Notes: generated by a model not told the origin, from the sequence alone. Positions 1 to 10,800 are shown, counted from the stretch's first letter. The stretch: DNA of 13,383 bases from Parachlorella kessleri (GCA_001598975.1 BBXU01002010.1:1-13383); one strand, 5' to 3'. Made by a program: numbers and translations.

Positions 1-111
1 ACCGTTGCAAATTTTGCACTGCTGCTGCTGTCAAGGGCCCGGCTGAGCCTGGCACTTGGCCTCCTGCTGCTGCTGCTGCTTGGAGGGCCTGGAGCGCAGG
101 CAAAATGTTAA
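1..111 (+). other. Possible 3'-terminal coding fragment (weak)
   Basis: Frame 1 is open from the window edge to a TAA at 109-111 and would give a Leu-rich, hydrophobic tail of about 36 residues ending in Ala-Lys-Cys. The leucines come from CTG repeats at 19-30 and 64-80. The opposite strand is also open here, from about 187 down to 38, and would read a Pro-rich then Gln-rich tail through the same repeats. Either could be the last exon of an upstream gene cut by the window edge. Neither has a recognisable domain, and simple repeats make open frames cheap. This is a guess, kept only because it touches the edge. Confidence 0.12.
19..80. repeat. CTG trinucleotide repeats
   Basis: There are two short runs: four CTG units at 19-30 and five at 64-78 followed by a partial unit. 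Read on the plus strand in frame 1 they encode Leu, and on the minus strand CAG encodes Gln. Such runs are common in green algal genomes in both coding and non-coding DNA. Confidence 0.8.
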
Positions 112-837
112 GCTGCTGTGCGGTGACATAGGTGGGCTGGCCGGCGGAGGTGGGCTTGCTGCCTGCATGACGGCACCCAAAGCGTTGGTTATGCTTTAAG
201 GCTTGCAGTGGCCTTGGCCACGAAGCCGAGATCCTAGCAGCAATCGGACACCCACCGTCGCCCTGCTGCATATTTGCCGCGCCACAGCCGAGGGTTCTAG
301 CCCCCAATTCAGGGACCGGCACGTCAACGCGAGCCTCCTTGCCCCCTCAGAGCCGCTCCACTCGCTGCGTCTTTTTTCCAGATAACCCAGGTCGCATAAG
401 AAGGGCTCCTGCCCCTGCAGACCTCGTGCAGTGAGGGGAACAGGGGAGCCTCAGCCACAGACAGTAAGGTTGGGCCGAGCTATTTGGGAGGACAGGACTC
501 GTGCTCCAAGCCTCACTTGATACCCAGGCTGTTTGGGTGCCACGAGATCGGCAACTGGCCATGGCTGCTTTGGACCAGTTGGAGTTTCATGTTCGTAGAC
601 AATTGGCGGGACGGCGCTTGAGGACAAGCTGACTGTCATGAGAGCCCGAGAGCTTTATGTCAGGAACGATTGACACAAGTTTGCTAATAGGGCTGCATGG
701 TTACAATTTGCACGCTGATCAGTTCCAACACCTTGATCAAGTCAAGCTCGGGCTGTGAGCGGGTATAGCAGCAGTACACGCTGCCATCAGTCCAGCAGAC
801 CACTTCTTGTTGCATGCTAAGCGTCTGAGCAGCCAAG

Positions 838-3800
838 ATGTCGGGTGTGAAGACACTTAACCCCAAGGCGGAGGTGATGGGGCGGGCTGGTGCCCTGTTC
901 ATGACCATCTCCGCCAGCAAAGGGTTGCTGGACGTCATGAAGACGAACCTGGGCCCCAAGGGGACCATCAAGATGCTCGTGGGGGGCGCAGGAGGTGAGT
1001 GGCCATCACAGTGTAGCTCACTGGGGCGCTGCCAGCACGTTGTGGGTGTGCAGGTGTTTGCCTGGCTGTCCTTGGGGCCGAGGGGACAGAAGCGAGTACA
1101 CAAGTGCTGCTTTCTTATATGTTGCTGCAGATATCAAGCTCACAAAGGATGGCAACGTGCTGCTGAGGGAGATGCAAATACAGAACCCCACAGCGGTGAT
1201 GATTGCGCGGACGGCGGTGGCACAGGATGAAGTAACAGGGTACGAATGGCAGTTGGGCCTGCACTGTGCTAAGACCACACGTGGTACCTTTTTCGACAGC
1301 CGGAGTTGGCTGGAGGAGCTTCCTCCTTTCTGCAACAGCCATGCAGGGTACCGCAGGTATGCCCCCCACCCAGGCGTGTCATATGCAAGGGCTTGAGCCG
1401 GCCTACATGTCATGTCATGTCTGCAGTGACGGCACCACGTCCATGGTTGTTTTCATCGGGGAGCTCATGAAGCAGGCGGAGCGGTACATCAGCGAGGGCC
1501 TGCACCCCCGCATCATAGTAGATGGGTACGACCTGGCCAAGAAAGCCACGCTGGAGTTTTTGGAAAGCTTTAAGGAGACTGCCAACGCGCAGGACAGGTG
1601 CGCGGCATTGCGTCACCCACCCGGTGGTGTGGAAAAATCTTGACCGGCCAAGGGAGCAGTGTAGCACAGAAGGGTTTTGTGCACTCATCTGTAGGTCCGC
1701 TGGGCGCTTGCGTGCACGGGTGGCGGCGTGCATGTTCGCGGCAGGCGCTTGGCGGAAGCGTGGAGTGCCATTATGAAGTGTTTGAGAAGTTAGGCAACTG
1801 CTCAGGGAGGCCTGAAGGGAATGAGTGGCTCGCAGGACGGTAGGGTGCGTGGCGGGTGGTGCAGTGCAGTGAGATGTTGAAAGGCTGGAAGGTGGTGTGC
1901 CTTGTCCTTGTCAAGATAAAGTTATAGGCTTGCAGCACATTCACAGGACCAGTGTGCAGGCAGGCGTTGTGAGCATTGTGTGTAAGGGGTATTTCTTGGC
2001 GAGAAATGTCCCTGGGTGTGGACTAATTTCCTGGAGCACCCACTTGGGATACAGCACCCTGCCTGCTGGGCTGCAGGCCAAGACCCCCTGCTGCGTGGCT
2101 CGCTGCTTGGTTTCTGTTGTGATTCGATGAGTGCCTGAAGTGCCGCGCTGGGCATGCTGTGCTATGCTTTGCAGGGAGGTCCTACGCTGTGTGGCCCGCA
2201 CCGCGCTCCGCACCAAGCTCCAGGAGAGCATGGCCGACCAGCTGACAGACATCGTGGTGGACGCGGTGCTGACCATCCAGAAGCCCGACCAGCCGCTGGA
2301 TTTGTACATGGTGAGTCAGCGATTGAGCGGGCGACACAGAGGGCGCTTGTCGCCCCCCTGTGAGATGACTAACTTTGGGTGACCCCCCTGCCCCGGCAGC
2401 TGCAGGTACCTGCTATGGCTCTCGTGCTGCGCTTTTGTTACCCAGGTCGTTGGTGGGAGGCACCCGCGAAAGCCGGGAAAAGTGGACGGGAATATAGCTC
2501 ATCTAAGACGTCGCGCAACTCAAATTCGCTAGTACTGTCCATGCAGGTGGAGCTGATGATGATGAAGCACAAGCTGGCATCTGATACTCGTCTCATTCGG
2601 GGCCTGGTTCTGGACCACGGCGCCCGCCACCCGGACATGCCCAAGCGCCTGGAGAACTGCCACATCCTGTCGTGCAATATCTCGCTGGAGTATGAGAAGT
2701 CGGAGGTATGCAAGGGTCGGGAGTTTCAGCAAGTATCCCTGCCATGTGAGGTGTTGTGCGCTGACTCGGCTGAGGGATACAAGGGAGCCGGAGGTTTGTG
2801 GGTGTCCCAACAAGGACGAAAATTTTGTACGGGTGAGGAGCCGGAGCCTGTCTTTACCAACATGTCGCTGGGGGATGAGAAATCAGAGGTATGTGGGTGG
2901 CGTCAAATCGGTTGATGAGAACCCCTACCCCTGCCAAGTGGAGAGGTGTGCACTGACTCGGCGGAGGGGATACAAGGGAGCCAGAGGTTGTGGGTGGTAG
3001 TCAACAAGGTGGGCGGTTGTTATCTGCGGTGGAGGTGCCCCAGCCTGTCTCATCACCATCTCGCCCGGACTCGCCCGGAGTCGGTTGGGAGGAAGCACGG
3101 CGGGCAGGGGATGGATCCGGCTTTACCTCGCTCCCGCCCTGTGGGGCAGCATCGCGCCATCAAGTGCTTGGCCCAATCCTCACCCCCTGTAGCTGAGTTG
3201 AGGCGTGCCGGTACAACCCAGCTCAGGGAAACACTGCCTTTGATGCTGCCCAGCAAACACCACTCTCAGCCCATTACCAACCGGTGCCCATAACCCCACT
3301 TGCACGCTGCAGGTCAATGCCGGCTTCTTTTACAACAGCGCAGAGCAGCGGGAGAAGCTGATAGCAGCTGAGCGGGCAGTGGTGGATGAGAAGGTGCAAC
3401 GGATTATTGAGCTCAAACGCAAGGTGGGTTGGGGGGCCGAGGGGCATCAGCCACAGGGACTCACCAGAGGATTCCACTTGGCTTTTTGGATGTTCGAGGG
3501 GCGGCAGTGTGCTTAGACAAACTGCTGTTGTGGTGACTCCATATGGAAGTTGGCTAGGGGGCATGCTGAGGAGACCCCAGTGAGCACAGCAGCATCACAG
3601 CGCGTGCTCCATCCTTGCCTATGCCTGGCCGGGCAGGCCTCTGATGGCTTGAAAGGCAGTAGCTGGAAGCCCATCTAGCAACTATCAGGCAGACCAGTAG
3701 CTTCCCGGCAGCCAGCATGTTGGAACATTTGGGCAAGGTGTTTGGCCTACGAAACAAGCAACACTCCTTGGATCCTTGGGGTGCCCTGCAGGTGTGTGAC

Positions 3801-6800
3801 ACCCCCGACAAGAGCTTTGTGGTTGTGAACCAAAAGGGGATTGACCCCATGTCGCTGGATCTGCTGGCCAAGGAGGGGATCCTGGGTCTCAGGTGGGCCG
3901 CAGCACAGCATGCACTTCGGTCAAGCATAGTACCAGGGCAGTACCACCACCGTCTGACCAGCGGCGTGCCGCTGACAAGAGGGGTTTGCTGCGGAGGAGA
4001 GGGACGGGAGCATGCAACAAAGGTGGCATCGTGCCAGCAGTGGATTGTAATTGTAGCGAGTGCTGAGTGCTGCCGCAGCTTGCTGAGAGTTTTGGCTCCT
4101 GGTGTCCCTGGGAGTTTGCTCCTGACCGTCCCCGTGGGTTCCTACGCTTCACACCCAGGGAAGGGAGCTGACCCAAGCAGCTGCTTGTACGCCCGCTATA
4201 CAACGGCTGAGCCATGCTCCCCAAGGAGGTGGCCAAGCTGTTGCTGTGCTTGTTGTGTGCGCCTGCTGCAGGCGAGCCAAGCGGAGGAACATGGAGCGGT
4301 TGCAGCTGGCATGCGGCGGCTTCACCATCAACTCAGGTAAGCCCTCTGTCAGCAGGCCTGTGCATCCAAATCCAAAGCCTGCATATGTCCTGGAGTGTGT
4401 TATCTCCACAGCCTGTTGGGTGGCTAGGCTTGGGTGAGTTTGGCTACTGGCCCGGCGCTCCCTGGGGGCGCGAAACAACCCAGCACTTCTGCCGGCTGTG
4501 ACATGGGCTGGACTTCAAGACGGCTCCGCATCGTCCAAGCCCGTGTTTTTTGGGCGTCCGGTGTGTAGGCGTGGTGGTGTGTTTCATACAGGGTGGCAGG
4601 TAGTGCGGTCAGTGAAGAGGTAATACTGGGATGGAAGGGTTTAATGCAGTCATGCTTTGTGTTCCGCTATGGTTGCAGTGGAGGAGCTGGTTCCCGATGC
4701 CCTGGGACATGCGGGGGCGGTGTACGAGCATGTGCTTGGGGAGGATAAGTTCACCTTCATAGAGGACGTCCAGAACCCTCACTCGTGTACCATCCTGATC
4801 AAGGTAAGTGGGCAGGGTGCTGGGTTTCCACGATGGCTGAGTATCCACTGTTGTGCTGGCACTCGTACCGGCAGTAGGGCAGGGACAGAAGGCTCGCTCC
4901 TGCAGCCTCTCCCCTATATTAAGGCAAGTCCTGTGCAAGACTAGGGTGAATTTAATCAGGGGTATTGGTGCCACAAGGGGTAGCCTGGGAGCTCGCCAGG
5001 TGCCAGTTGATGTGCCGGCGCTTACCAAAGAGTGGCCTGACGTGCTTAATCTCATCGTTTGCCGTGTGTGCCTTGGCATGACCTAGCCACCGGACTTGGC
5101 CTCCCTAATTCGTCCCAACCAACATGGGGCGCTCTGCTTGCGTCCCTTGCATCCCCGAGTTACACATCACCCACCAACCTCCGACGCATGCGGCACCTCC
5201 TGTTCGACGTATGTTTACAGGGCCCCAACGACTACACCATCGCGCAAGTGAAGGACGCTGTGCGCGACGGGCTGCGAGCGGTGAAGAACACAATAGAGGA
5301 CGGCGCCACCGTGGCGGGCGCCGGCGCCTTTGAGGTGGCGGCAGCGCACCACCTGCGCACCAAGACCATTAAGACGGTGGAGGGCAGGTGGGTTGTCCTC
5401 ATGTGTGCTGGTTGGAAGGCAACTGTATATCTATATATGACACACGAACATACATATAGACACAGAGAACCATGGGAACTTGCGTGTGGCAGAAATGCAT
5501 GGCAACTTGGTGCTGGTATGGCCGTGTGGGTGGCTGGCTGGCTGCCCTTTCTTAGAGTCTGGTGTGGCTATGTATGTTCATCTGTCCTCCCTATGTAACG
5601 GGATGGATCACACAGGATGCCTTTGCTGGTGCACCGTGGGAGTTTACCCTGTGGACGCGGAGCAGCTATGGACTTGATTAAAAGACTGCATGCATACCAC
5701 TGCATGCGTACAAAAACAGCTGCTCGAGTCAGCAATGCCAAGCCTGGCGTGCAGTGGTAGTTGTGCCGAGGGACTGTGGCAGGCTGAATCATATAGCATT
5801 TGTGCTGTCGAGGCAACAGAGGACATCATACTTGATTCCATAGGTGTTTGATACCAGGCTGCGCTTGCCTCTGCTGCTACCCTGCTGCAGGGCCAAGCTT
5901 GGTGTGGAGGCTTTTGCAGAGGCGCTGTTGGGGATCCCCAAGATCCTTGCTGAGAACTCAGGGTATGACCCCCAGGATACCATCATCGCGTTGCAGGTGG
6001 GTGGGGTATTGCCGGCTATTTGAAAACCAAGTTTCACGGCGCCTTGCATGGATATGGTGGTAAGGAGAGCAGCTGATGCCCAACTGCTTATGAGAGGACC
6101 TGCCAGACTATGCGTCTTGCGTCATTTGTGCAAAATCGCAGGAGGCGGGGTTGTGGCAGGGACATGCATTGTGGGCCAGGATGTTGCTGTGGGAGGGCCA
6201 ATGCCTGCATGGCGCTAACAGCGGTGATGACTGGGCGAGATTGATAGTTTTCCACAAGGGAAGGCTGCCCCTTGGGACAGACACGGTCGGCAAGGCTGCA
6301 AGGCTGATGCCGCCAGACTCCTGCCTTGACCCGTACATGTATGGATCCCCACAGCCCCATTGCTGCCATGTGAGCATCAGCAGACAGACCAGTTGTAGCA
6401 GTGACATGTCGCCACGACAAGCGTGCAAGCCTGCACATCGCCCGACCTGGAACTCCCTGGGAAGCATGTGCCTGCCTTACCACTGCGCAGGAGGAGCACG
6501 AGCGCGGCAGCATAGTGGGTGTTGACGTGGCGACAGGCGAGGGCCTGGACCCTGCCATGGCGGGTATCTTTGACAACTACATCGTCAAGAAGCAGATACT
6601 CCAGAGGTGGGCTGGTGGTCTTTGTAGTTAGGGCAGTCCAGAAAATATGGTGTGGAAGGCCATGGGTTGGAGGGAGGCAGGGTGCGGAGGCCGATGTGGG
6701 GAGGGCTTGGAAGTGTACTCACTGTGCTTCCAACTTGCTGGGGGACTTGGCTGGCGACAAAGCATGTGGCGGGGGCCAAGTGCGGTTACCTCCACAAGGG

Positions 6801-7058
6801 GGCGTCAAGGTAAGAAAGGTGCCCATTCAAAGCCTATGCCCATGAGCTCAAGGGTGTACTGGCAGAGTGCACCTCCACGCCTTGCTTGCTGCTTATGTAC
6901 GTTGTGCCTGCGGGTGGAGCCTGCCATTGCCAACTAAACATTAACGGAACGTTAAGCCAAGTTCCCATTTCATTCACTGCAGCGCGCCTGTGGTGGCCTC
7001 CCAGCTGCTCCTCGTGGACGAAGTACTCCGGGCAGGCATGAACATGCGGCGGCAGTAG
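838..7058 (+). CDS. CCT6: T-complex protein 1 subunit zeta (CCT6), 13 exons
   Basis: Zeta subunit of the cytosolic ring chaperonin TRiC/CCT, an ATP-driven hetero-oligomer that folds actin, tubulin and many other proteins. Exons: 838-994, 1131-1239, 1427-1597, 2175-2310, 2547-2705, 3313-3423, 3792-3892, 4272-4336, 4679-4803, 5221-5387, 5891-5996, 6491-6606, 6983-7058 (TAG stop). They sum to 1599 nt, or 532 residues; the human protein is 531. All introns are GT..AG and all phases match. Visible group II chaperonin motifs: LGPKG at 38-42 and TKDG at 57-60 (nucleotide site), GDGTTS at 89-94 (phosphate and Mg binding), KDAVRDG at 389-395 with D390 the expected hydrolysis Asp, and GAGAFE at 411-416. 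Zeta-type signatures are NQKGID at 294-299, [11 protein letters not shown] from 315, and [12 protein letters not shown] at 516-527. The ATG sits in a good context (AAGATGTC) and gives the usual CCT6 N-terminus. Exon 5 has a second in-frame donor, described separately. The assignment is by recalled family sequence, not a search. Confidence 0.96.
1406..1420 (+). repeat. CATGT x3 just before CCT6 exon 3
   Basis: Three tandem CATGT units end six bases before exon 3 begins, directly against the CTGCAG acceptor of CCT6 intron 2. It is a very short repeat with no known function, but unit gain or loss would move the branch-to-acceptor spacing. Confidence 0.6.
2682..3063 (+). repeat. Tandem duplication over CCT6 exon 5 end and intron 5
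   Basis: Unit A (about 2682-2864) starts in the last 24 bases of exon 5, includes its donor site, and runs into intron 5. Unit B (about 2865-3063) repeats it with divergence and small indels. The clearest matching parts are the exon end with donor (GAGAAGTCGGAG then GTATGC, against GAGAAATCAGAG then GTATGT) and the block 2738-2812 against 2930-2998, which shares the cores CTGACTCGGC and GATACAAGGGAGCC. The offset is 183 at the left end and about 192 further in. The copies are clearly diverged, so the event is not recent. Its coding consequence is treated as a finding. Confidence 0.85.
4593..4657 (+). repeat. Dispersed short repeat, copy in CCT6 intron 8
   Basis: This stretch begins with GTGGCAGG (4593-4600) and ends with ATGCAGTCATGCTT (4644-4657). 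The same two words occur in the same order and at nearly the same spacing at 12598-12667, downstream of MECR. The middle parts are poorly conserved. It may be an old short interspersed repeat. No ends, tail or target-site duplication could be defined. Confidence 0.4.
6941..6955. repeat. Small inverted repeat in CCT6 intron 12
   Basis: TTAACG and CGTTAA flank a 3-base GAA spacer, about 27 bases before the acceptor of exon 13. A CTAAAC word just upstream (about 6934-6939) fits a branch-point sequence, so the little palindrome would lie between the branch point and the acceptor. The arms are too short for a firm structural claim. Confidence 0.4.
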
Positions 7059-7230
7059 CCTTACACCAGGGTGCAACATTCGAAGTGCTGGGACGTGGCA
7101 TGGGACTACCAGCACTAGGCGCTGGCTTGTGGCATGGTGTGGCTAGGTAACCCTTCTGGACAGGTGCCCACTTCGGCAGCGGCTCTGCGCTCAAGCAGGA
7201 ATGTCAGAGGTCCTGGGGAGGTCGCATGCC

Positions 7231-7235
7231 TGTAA
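7231..7235 (+). terminator. Candidate poly(A) signal TGTAA of CCT6
   Basis: TGTAA is the usual polyadenylation signal in chlorophyte algae. This is the first occurrence after the CCT6 stop, 173 bases downstream, which would give a 3' UTR of roughly 190 bases. A second TGTAA at 7532-7536 is an alternative that would leave a shorter MECR promoter. A five-base word also occurs by chance, so this is tentative. Confidence 0.5.
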
Positions 7236-7698
7236 CCTGGCAACTGTCGTGGCTTGTCAAGCTTGGGGCTACGGCAGGGGATGCAGAGAGTTGGCCGCCT
7301 GCAAAGGAAGAGTTTTGAGAGAACCCAATGGTAGCTGTCCATGTCAAGCAGCACTGAGAACCTCTCCTACACCTGGTTATCGTTGCAAAGAGAGTGTGGG
7401 TTTGACCTCTTCTCCTCAGGCCCCGCCACATGCTGGGTGCCTGGCCAGCATCCACTTTTCAAAACTTACAGCTCAACCTGTGTGCTCTTGACGTCGCTAA
7501 ACGTCTACAGGGAGCCGTCATAGCCAAGCCTTGTAATTGAGGAAAATCGATTTGCCAGCAACATCCACTGAAGTGCGTTCCTTGGCTGCCGAGGCTCCAG
7601 CCGGCTGAGGGAGGTGGGCAAGGCGGGAGACCACGTGTGGTGACGTGGCTCGAGCTTGCGGAACTTTTCAACCTATCAGCGATCGACACACCACTTGG

Positions 7699-7705
7699 TA
7701 TTTAA
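7699..7705 (+). promoter_or_regulatory. TATA-like box of MECR
   Basis: TATTTAA lies 138 bases upstream of the MECR ATG in the expected orientation. If transcription starts about 30 bases downstream, the 5' UTR would be near 110 bases, and there is no ATG between about 7731 and 7842. That agrees with the ATG at 7843 being the first one in the transcript. The call rests on the motif and spacing only. Confidence 0.35.
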
Positions 7706-7842
7706 GGCCATATTACTTTCCAGAGGTATCGAGCGCGCAGAAGAAGTCCTGTACTTGTTGGGTCTGGCTATCCAACGTTGCGAGCCCGCACCCTTCCTGC
7801 CGGGTTTTGCGACCTCCAGCAACCAACCATTGATCGTTGTAG

Positions 7843-10800
7843 ATGCTTAGTAACGTGCAAGGCCTGCTGCGGGGACTCCCCCTGGCCTTGGCCAGGGGCG
7901 TCGCGGCCTCCACCGTGCCGGCACTACGGGCCTTCTCCTCGAGGACCTCTAAAGCGTTGGTCATAGATGAGTTTGGGCCGCCGGCAGACGTTTTACACCT
8001 GGAACACCAGACTCTCAGAGAGCCTGGAGAGGGAGAAGTGAGTTGCTGTCGGCTGGCAGCCAAGGTAGTCAAACCCTTTCCACCCAGCAACAGTTTCAGA
8101 AGCTAAACCCTTCAAATGTTAAGCGATTGTCCCCCACTTGACCATGCAGGTGCTAATCAATGTACTGGCGGTGCGTACTTTCTTTGTCCTGGAGCCTGCC
8201 ACCCTGTCCTGCAAAAAGTGGTACTGGCTGGCAGCAGGCCTTGCTCCGCTACCACTGCCTGCCTGCCTGTAGCTTGGCCAGCCATGCGGTTGCCAGTCAG
8301 TGGTTCACGGGCCCAGTTCCCTGCAACCCCCACCCAGCAGGCTCCCATCAATCCGTCTGACATGAACACCATAGAGGGCAAGTACCCGCTGCGGCCGGAC
8401 CTTCCGGGCGTGCCAGGCCACGAGGGCATGGGGGTGGTGGAAGCGGTGGGGCCCAGGGTGAGTCAGAGTGTATTAAGGGATGAGTCAGCCACGGACGGGG
8501 GTGGTGGGTGCGTAGCCAGGACTTCAAAAGACCCAGTTGGGTGCCGCGAGCTGGGTTATACAACTTAGGAAGGAAGGGTGGCCAGCGTACCCGTGGTCTT
8601 GGCACCAGCCCTGGTGTGCACTCCCTCTGGGTCACAGCCACTGCTTAAGGTCGCTTGCTGTGCCTGTTGTGATTGGCTTGGTGGCCAGGCTCAGCATCTT
8701 GTTGTGGTGTAATGCATGATGACATACCTGGTCAAAGAGGGGGGTAAGAAGCACTTGGGTCTAGCGAGTGTTCTGTCTGAACCTAAACCGCCATATACGT
8801 GCTGCCCATCGCACATGCATACTGCGGCTGCTAGGCACTGTTAGCCAAGTGTCTCTGCTCTCCAGCTATTACATAAACAACCTGCCAAGGGGATCCATAG
8901 AATCCTATATAAATACGATGACTTACGTGCTCACCTGACTGCTCCTGCCCCCTTGACAGGTGGACCGCCTGAAGGTGGGTGACATGGTGATCCCGGTGCA
9001 GCAAAGCCAGGGCACGTGGCGGTCCCATGGAATCTTCCCCGAGCGCTTCTGGCATCGGATCCCCAAAGACCTTCCGGTGGCAACAGCTGCCACCATGGTC
9101 GTCAAGTGAGTGCGGCTCTCACGCAGTAGTAGCAGTAGTAGTCCCTAGCCCTTTGCCTGCAACTCGTAAATAACCCTCTCCCCAGAGCCTGGCTTTTGGA
9201 AGAGGGTTACCCCCAGGTGTGTTGCTGCCCCCCACCCCCCTCCACCGCCCTCGGGCTGCTCTTGGAGTTTCTAAGCGGGATAAGGGAGGGGGAGGGGGGA
9301 GCAGTGCACCCACTCAGCATGATGGTTACGTAATCGACCCCCCCCCCCCCCCCCTGCACTGCAGCCCTCCCACCGCGCTGAGGCTGCTGGAGGAGTTTGT
9401 GACCCTGGAGGCGGGGGACACCGTCATCCAGAACGGGGCAAACAGCGCCGTGGGCAAGGTGGGAGCGGGAGTGTGGGCGGGAGCTTGACGTATCATATCA
9501 GAAGAGAAGTCTAGGAATGGCGTAAGGGTCCTGAAGCTTTTTTGTATATACACAGTTGGCTAGTAGACACGGGCTGACCGTGCTGCTTGACACGCAGGGG
9601 GCCTGTCAGGGCTGCTGGCCACGCTGTGCCAGCAAGGTCCACGAGGGTGCGCGAGACTAGGGTGGCAATCGTATGCCGTGGGCTTCGGTGGAGCAGGAGG
9701 GGTAGTGCCGATGTGATGGCCGGGGTGCACAGCCAGTCGTGTCCCTGGGATCAAGCCCGGCAAGCACTGTCGGTGCCCTCGGGGAGTTGAGGGCTTGAGG
9801 CGCAAGGATGAGGTCATGGTGTGTCATGGATCGCAGGTGATCATTCAGGTGGCCAGGTCCCGGGGCATCAATACCATCAATGTCATTCGTGACCGGCCTG
9901 ACAGGTGCCATAGCTATCCATAGCTATCCTTCTCTGGGTGGTTCATGGCTCGGATACTGCCCGCAAGGGGGGCGGCCACTGTGCTCTCCTGCTAGCCATG
10001 CTGCGCGGGCTTGCAAGTCAATCACACCCAATGAGTGTTCATGTCACGACTCGCTCGCCAAAAAAGGGGGGGCCTGCATGCCAGCAGGGAGAAAGTATCC
10101 TTGCTTGAGGTCATCTTGCTGCCCCAAAATGTGGTCGAGTGCTGCTCATCCCTACAGTTCCACTCCCGCAAGCTGGAGGTTAGGCCGGATCTGGATGCAT
10201 TGAGCGCCCACGGTCGGTGACCTGGGGCTGGCTCACGGTTCATACGCTGCCCAGACAGGGACGGACTTCCCTTCTAAAACTAAACCTCTTGTAGGGTGGA
10301 GGTAGAGGGGGAGCTGAAAGAGCTGGGTGCCACCTTGGTGACCACGCCTGCCGAGCTGAAGAGGGACCTGGCTGGTTCGGGTCTGACGGCGCCCCGCCTG
10401 GCGCTCGACTGTGTGGCTGGGGAGGCGGCGCTTGCCATCGCCAAGACCCTCGAGTGAGTCATCCCTGCTGGGGGTGCTGAGCAGGCCGAGGGGTTAGGAG
10501 GTAGGGGGTAGACTGTGTGCCGGTAAGCTGCCGCTGTTGGGGGGCGCTGGCAAGGCAGAAGAGGCGTATGCCATGGTGCTGGGTTCATTCTGTATGTGTG
10601 GATTCAATGGTTGGCTTTGTGTCACGAGGATGGGACCTTGGCAGAAGCTTCTCCCTCTGTGGCGCTCATTCCTCCCACCAGCTCACCATACTGCTGCGCC
10701 TGGTGGGTTGGGTTACACGGTCAGGCGGGTCTGGCCCCGCTTGCCTGGCTGTTGGTGTGCAGGGAGGGTGGCACGATGGTTACGTATGGCGGCATGTCCA

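Larger units (their letters stand above)
1..837. other. Upstream flank of CCT6, no clear gene
   Basis: I recognise no gene in this stretch. The short open frames here have no family resemblance and look like chance frames in G+C-rich DNA. The last 130 bases before the CCT6 start must include its 5' UTR and core promoter. I see no convincing TATA box there. Two GATC-centred palindromes lie at 715-722 (CTGATCAG) and 732-741 (CTTGATCAAG), with no known role. The left end (1-111) may be the tail of a neighbouring gene and is listed separately. Confidence 0.5.
7059..7842 (+). other. CCT6 3' flank and MECR promoter region
   Basis: There is no recognisable gene in these 784 bases. The left part should be the CCT6 3' UTR, with TGTAA candidates at 7231-7235 and 7532-7536. 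The right part should hold the MECR promoter and 5' UTR, with a TATA-like word at 7699-7705. Open frames that run up to the MECR start begin with TTG rather than ATG and have no family resemblance. Confidence 0.6.

Noticed and set aside
684..1413. Minus-strand open frames opposite CCT6 exons 1 and 2
   Set aside because: They are antisense shadows of the CCT6 exons and introns in G+C-rich DNA, with no family resemblance.
7656..7850. An open frame that overlaps the MECR start by eight bases, which could be an upstream ORF
   Set aside because: Its first codon is TTG, not ATG, and it probably starts upstream of the transcript start suggested by the TATA-like word. There is no sign that it is translated.
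10158..10216. A longer MECR exon starting after CTACAG at 10157
   Set aside because: It has a better-looking acceptor, but the phase does not match exon 6, and the conserved reading frame would be lost.
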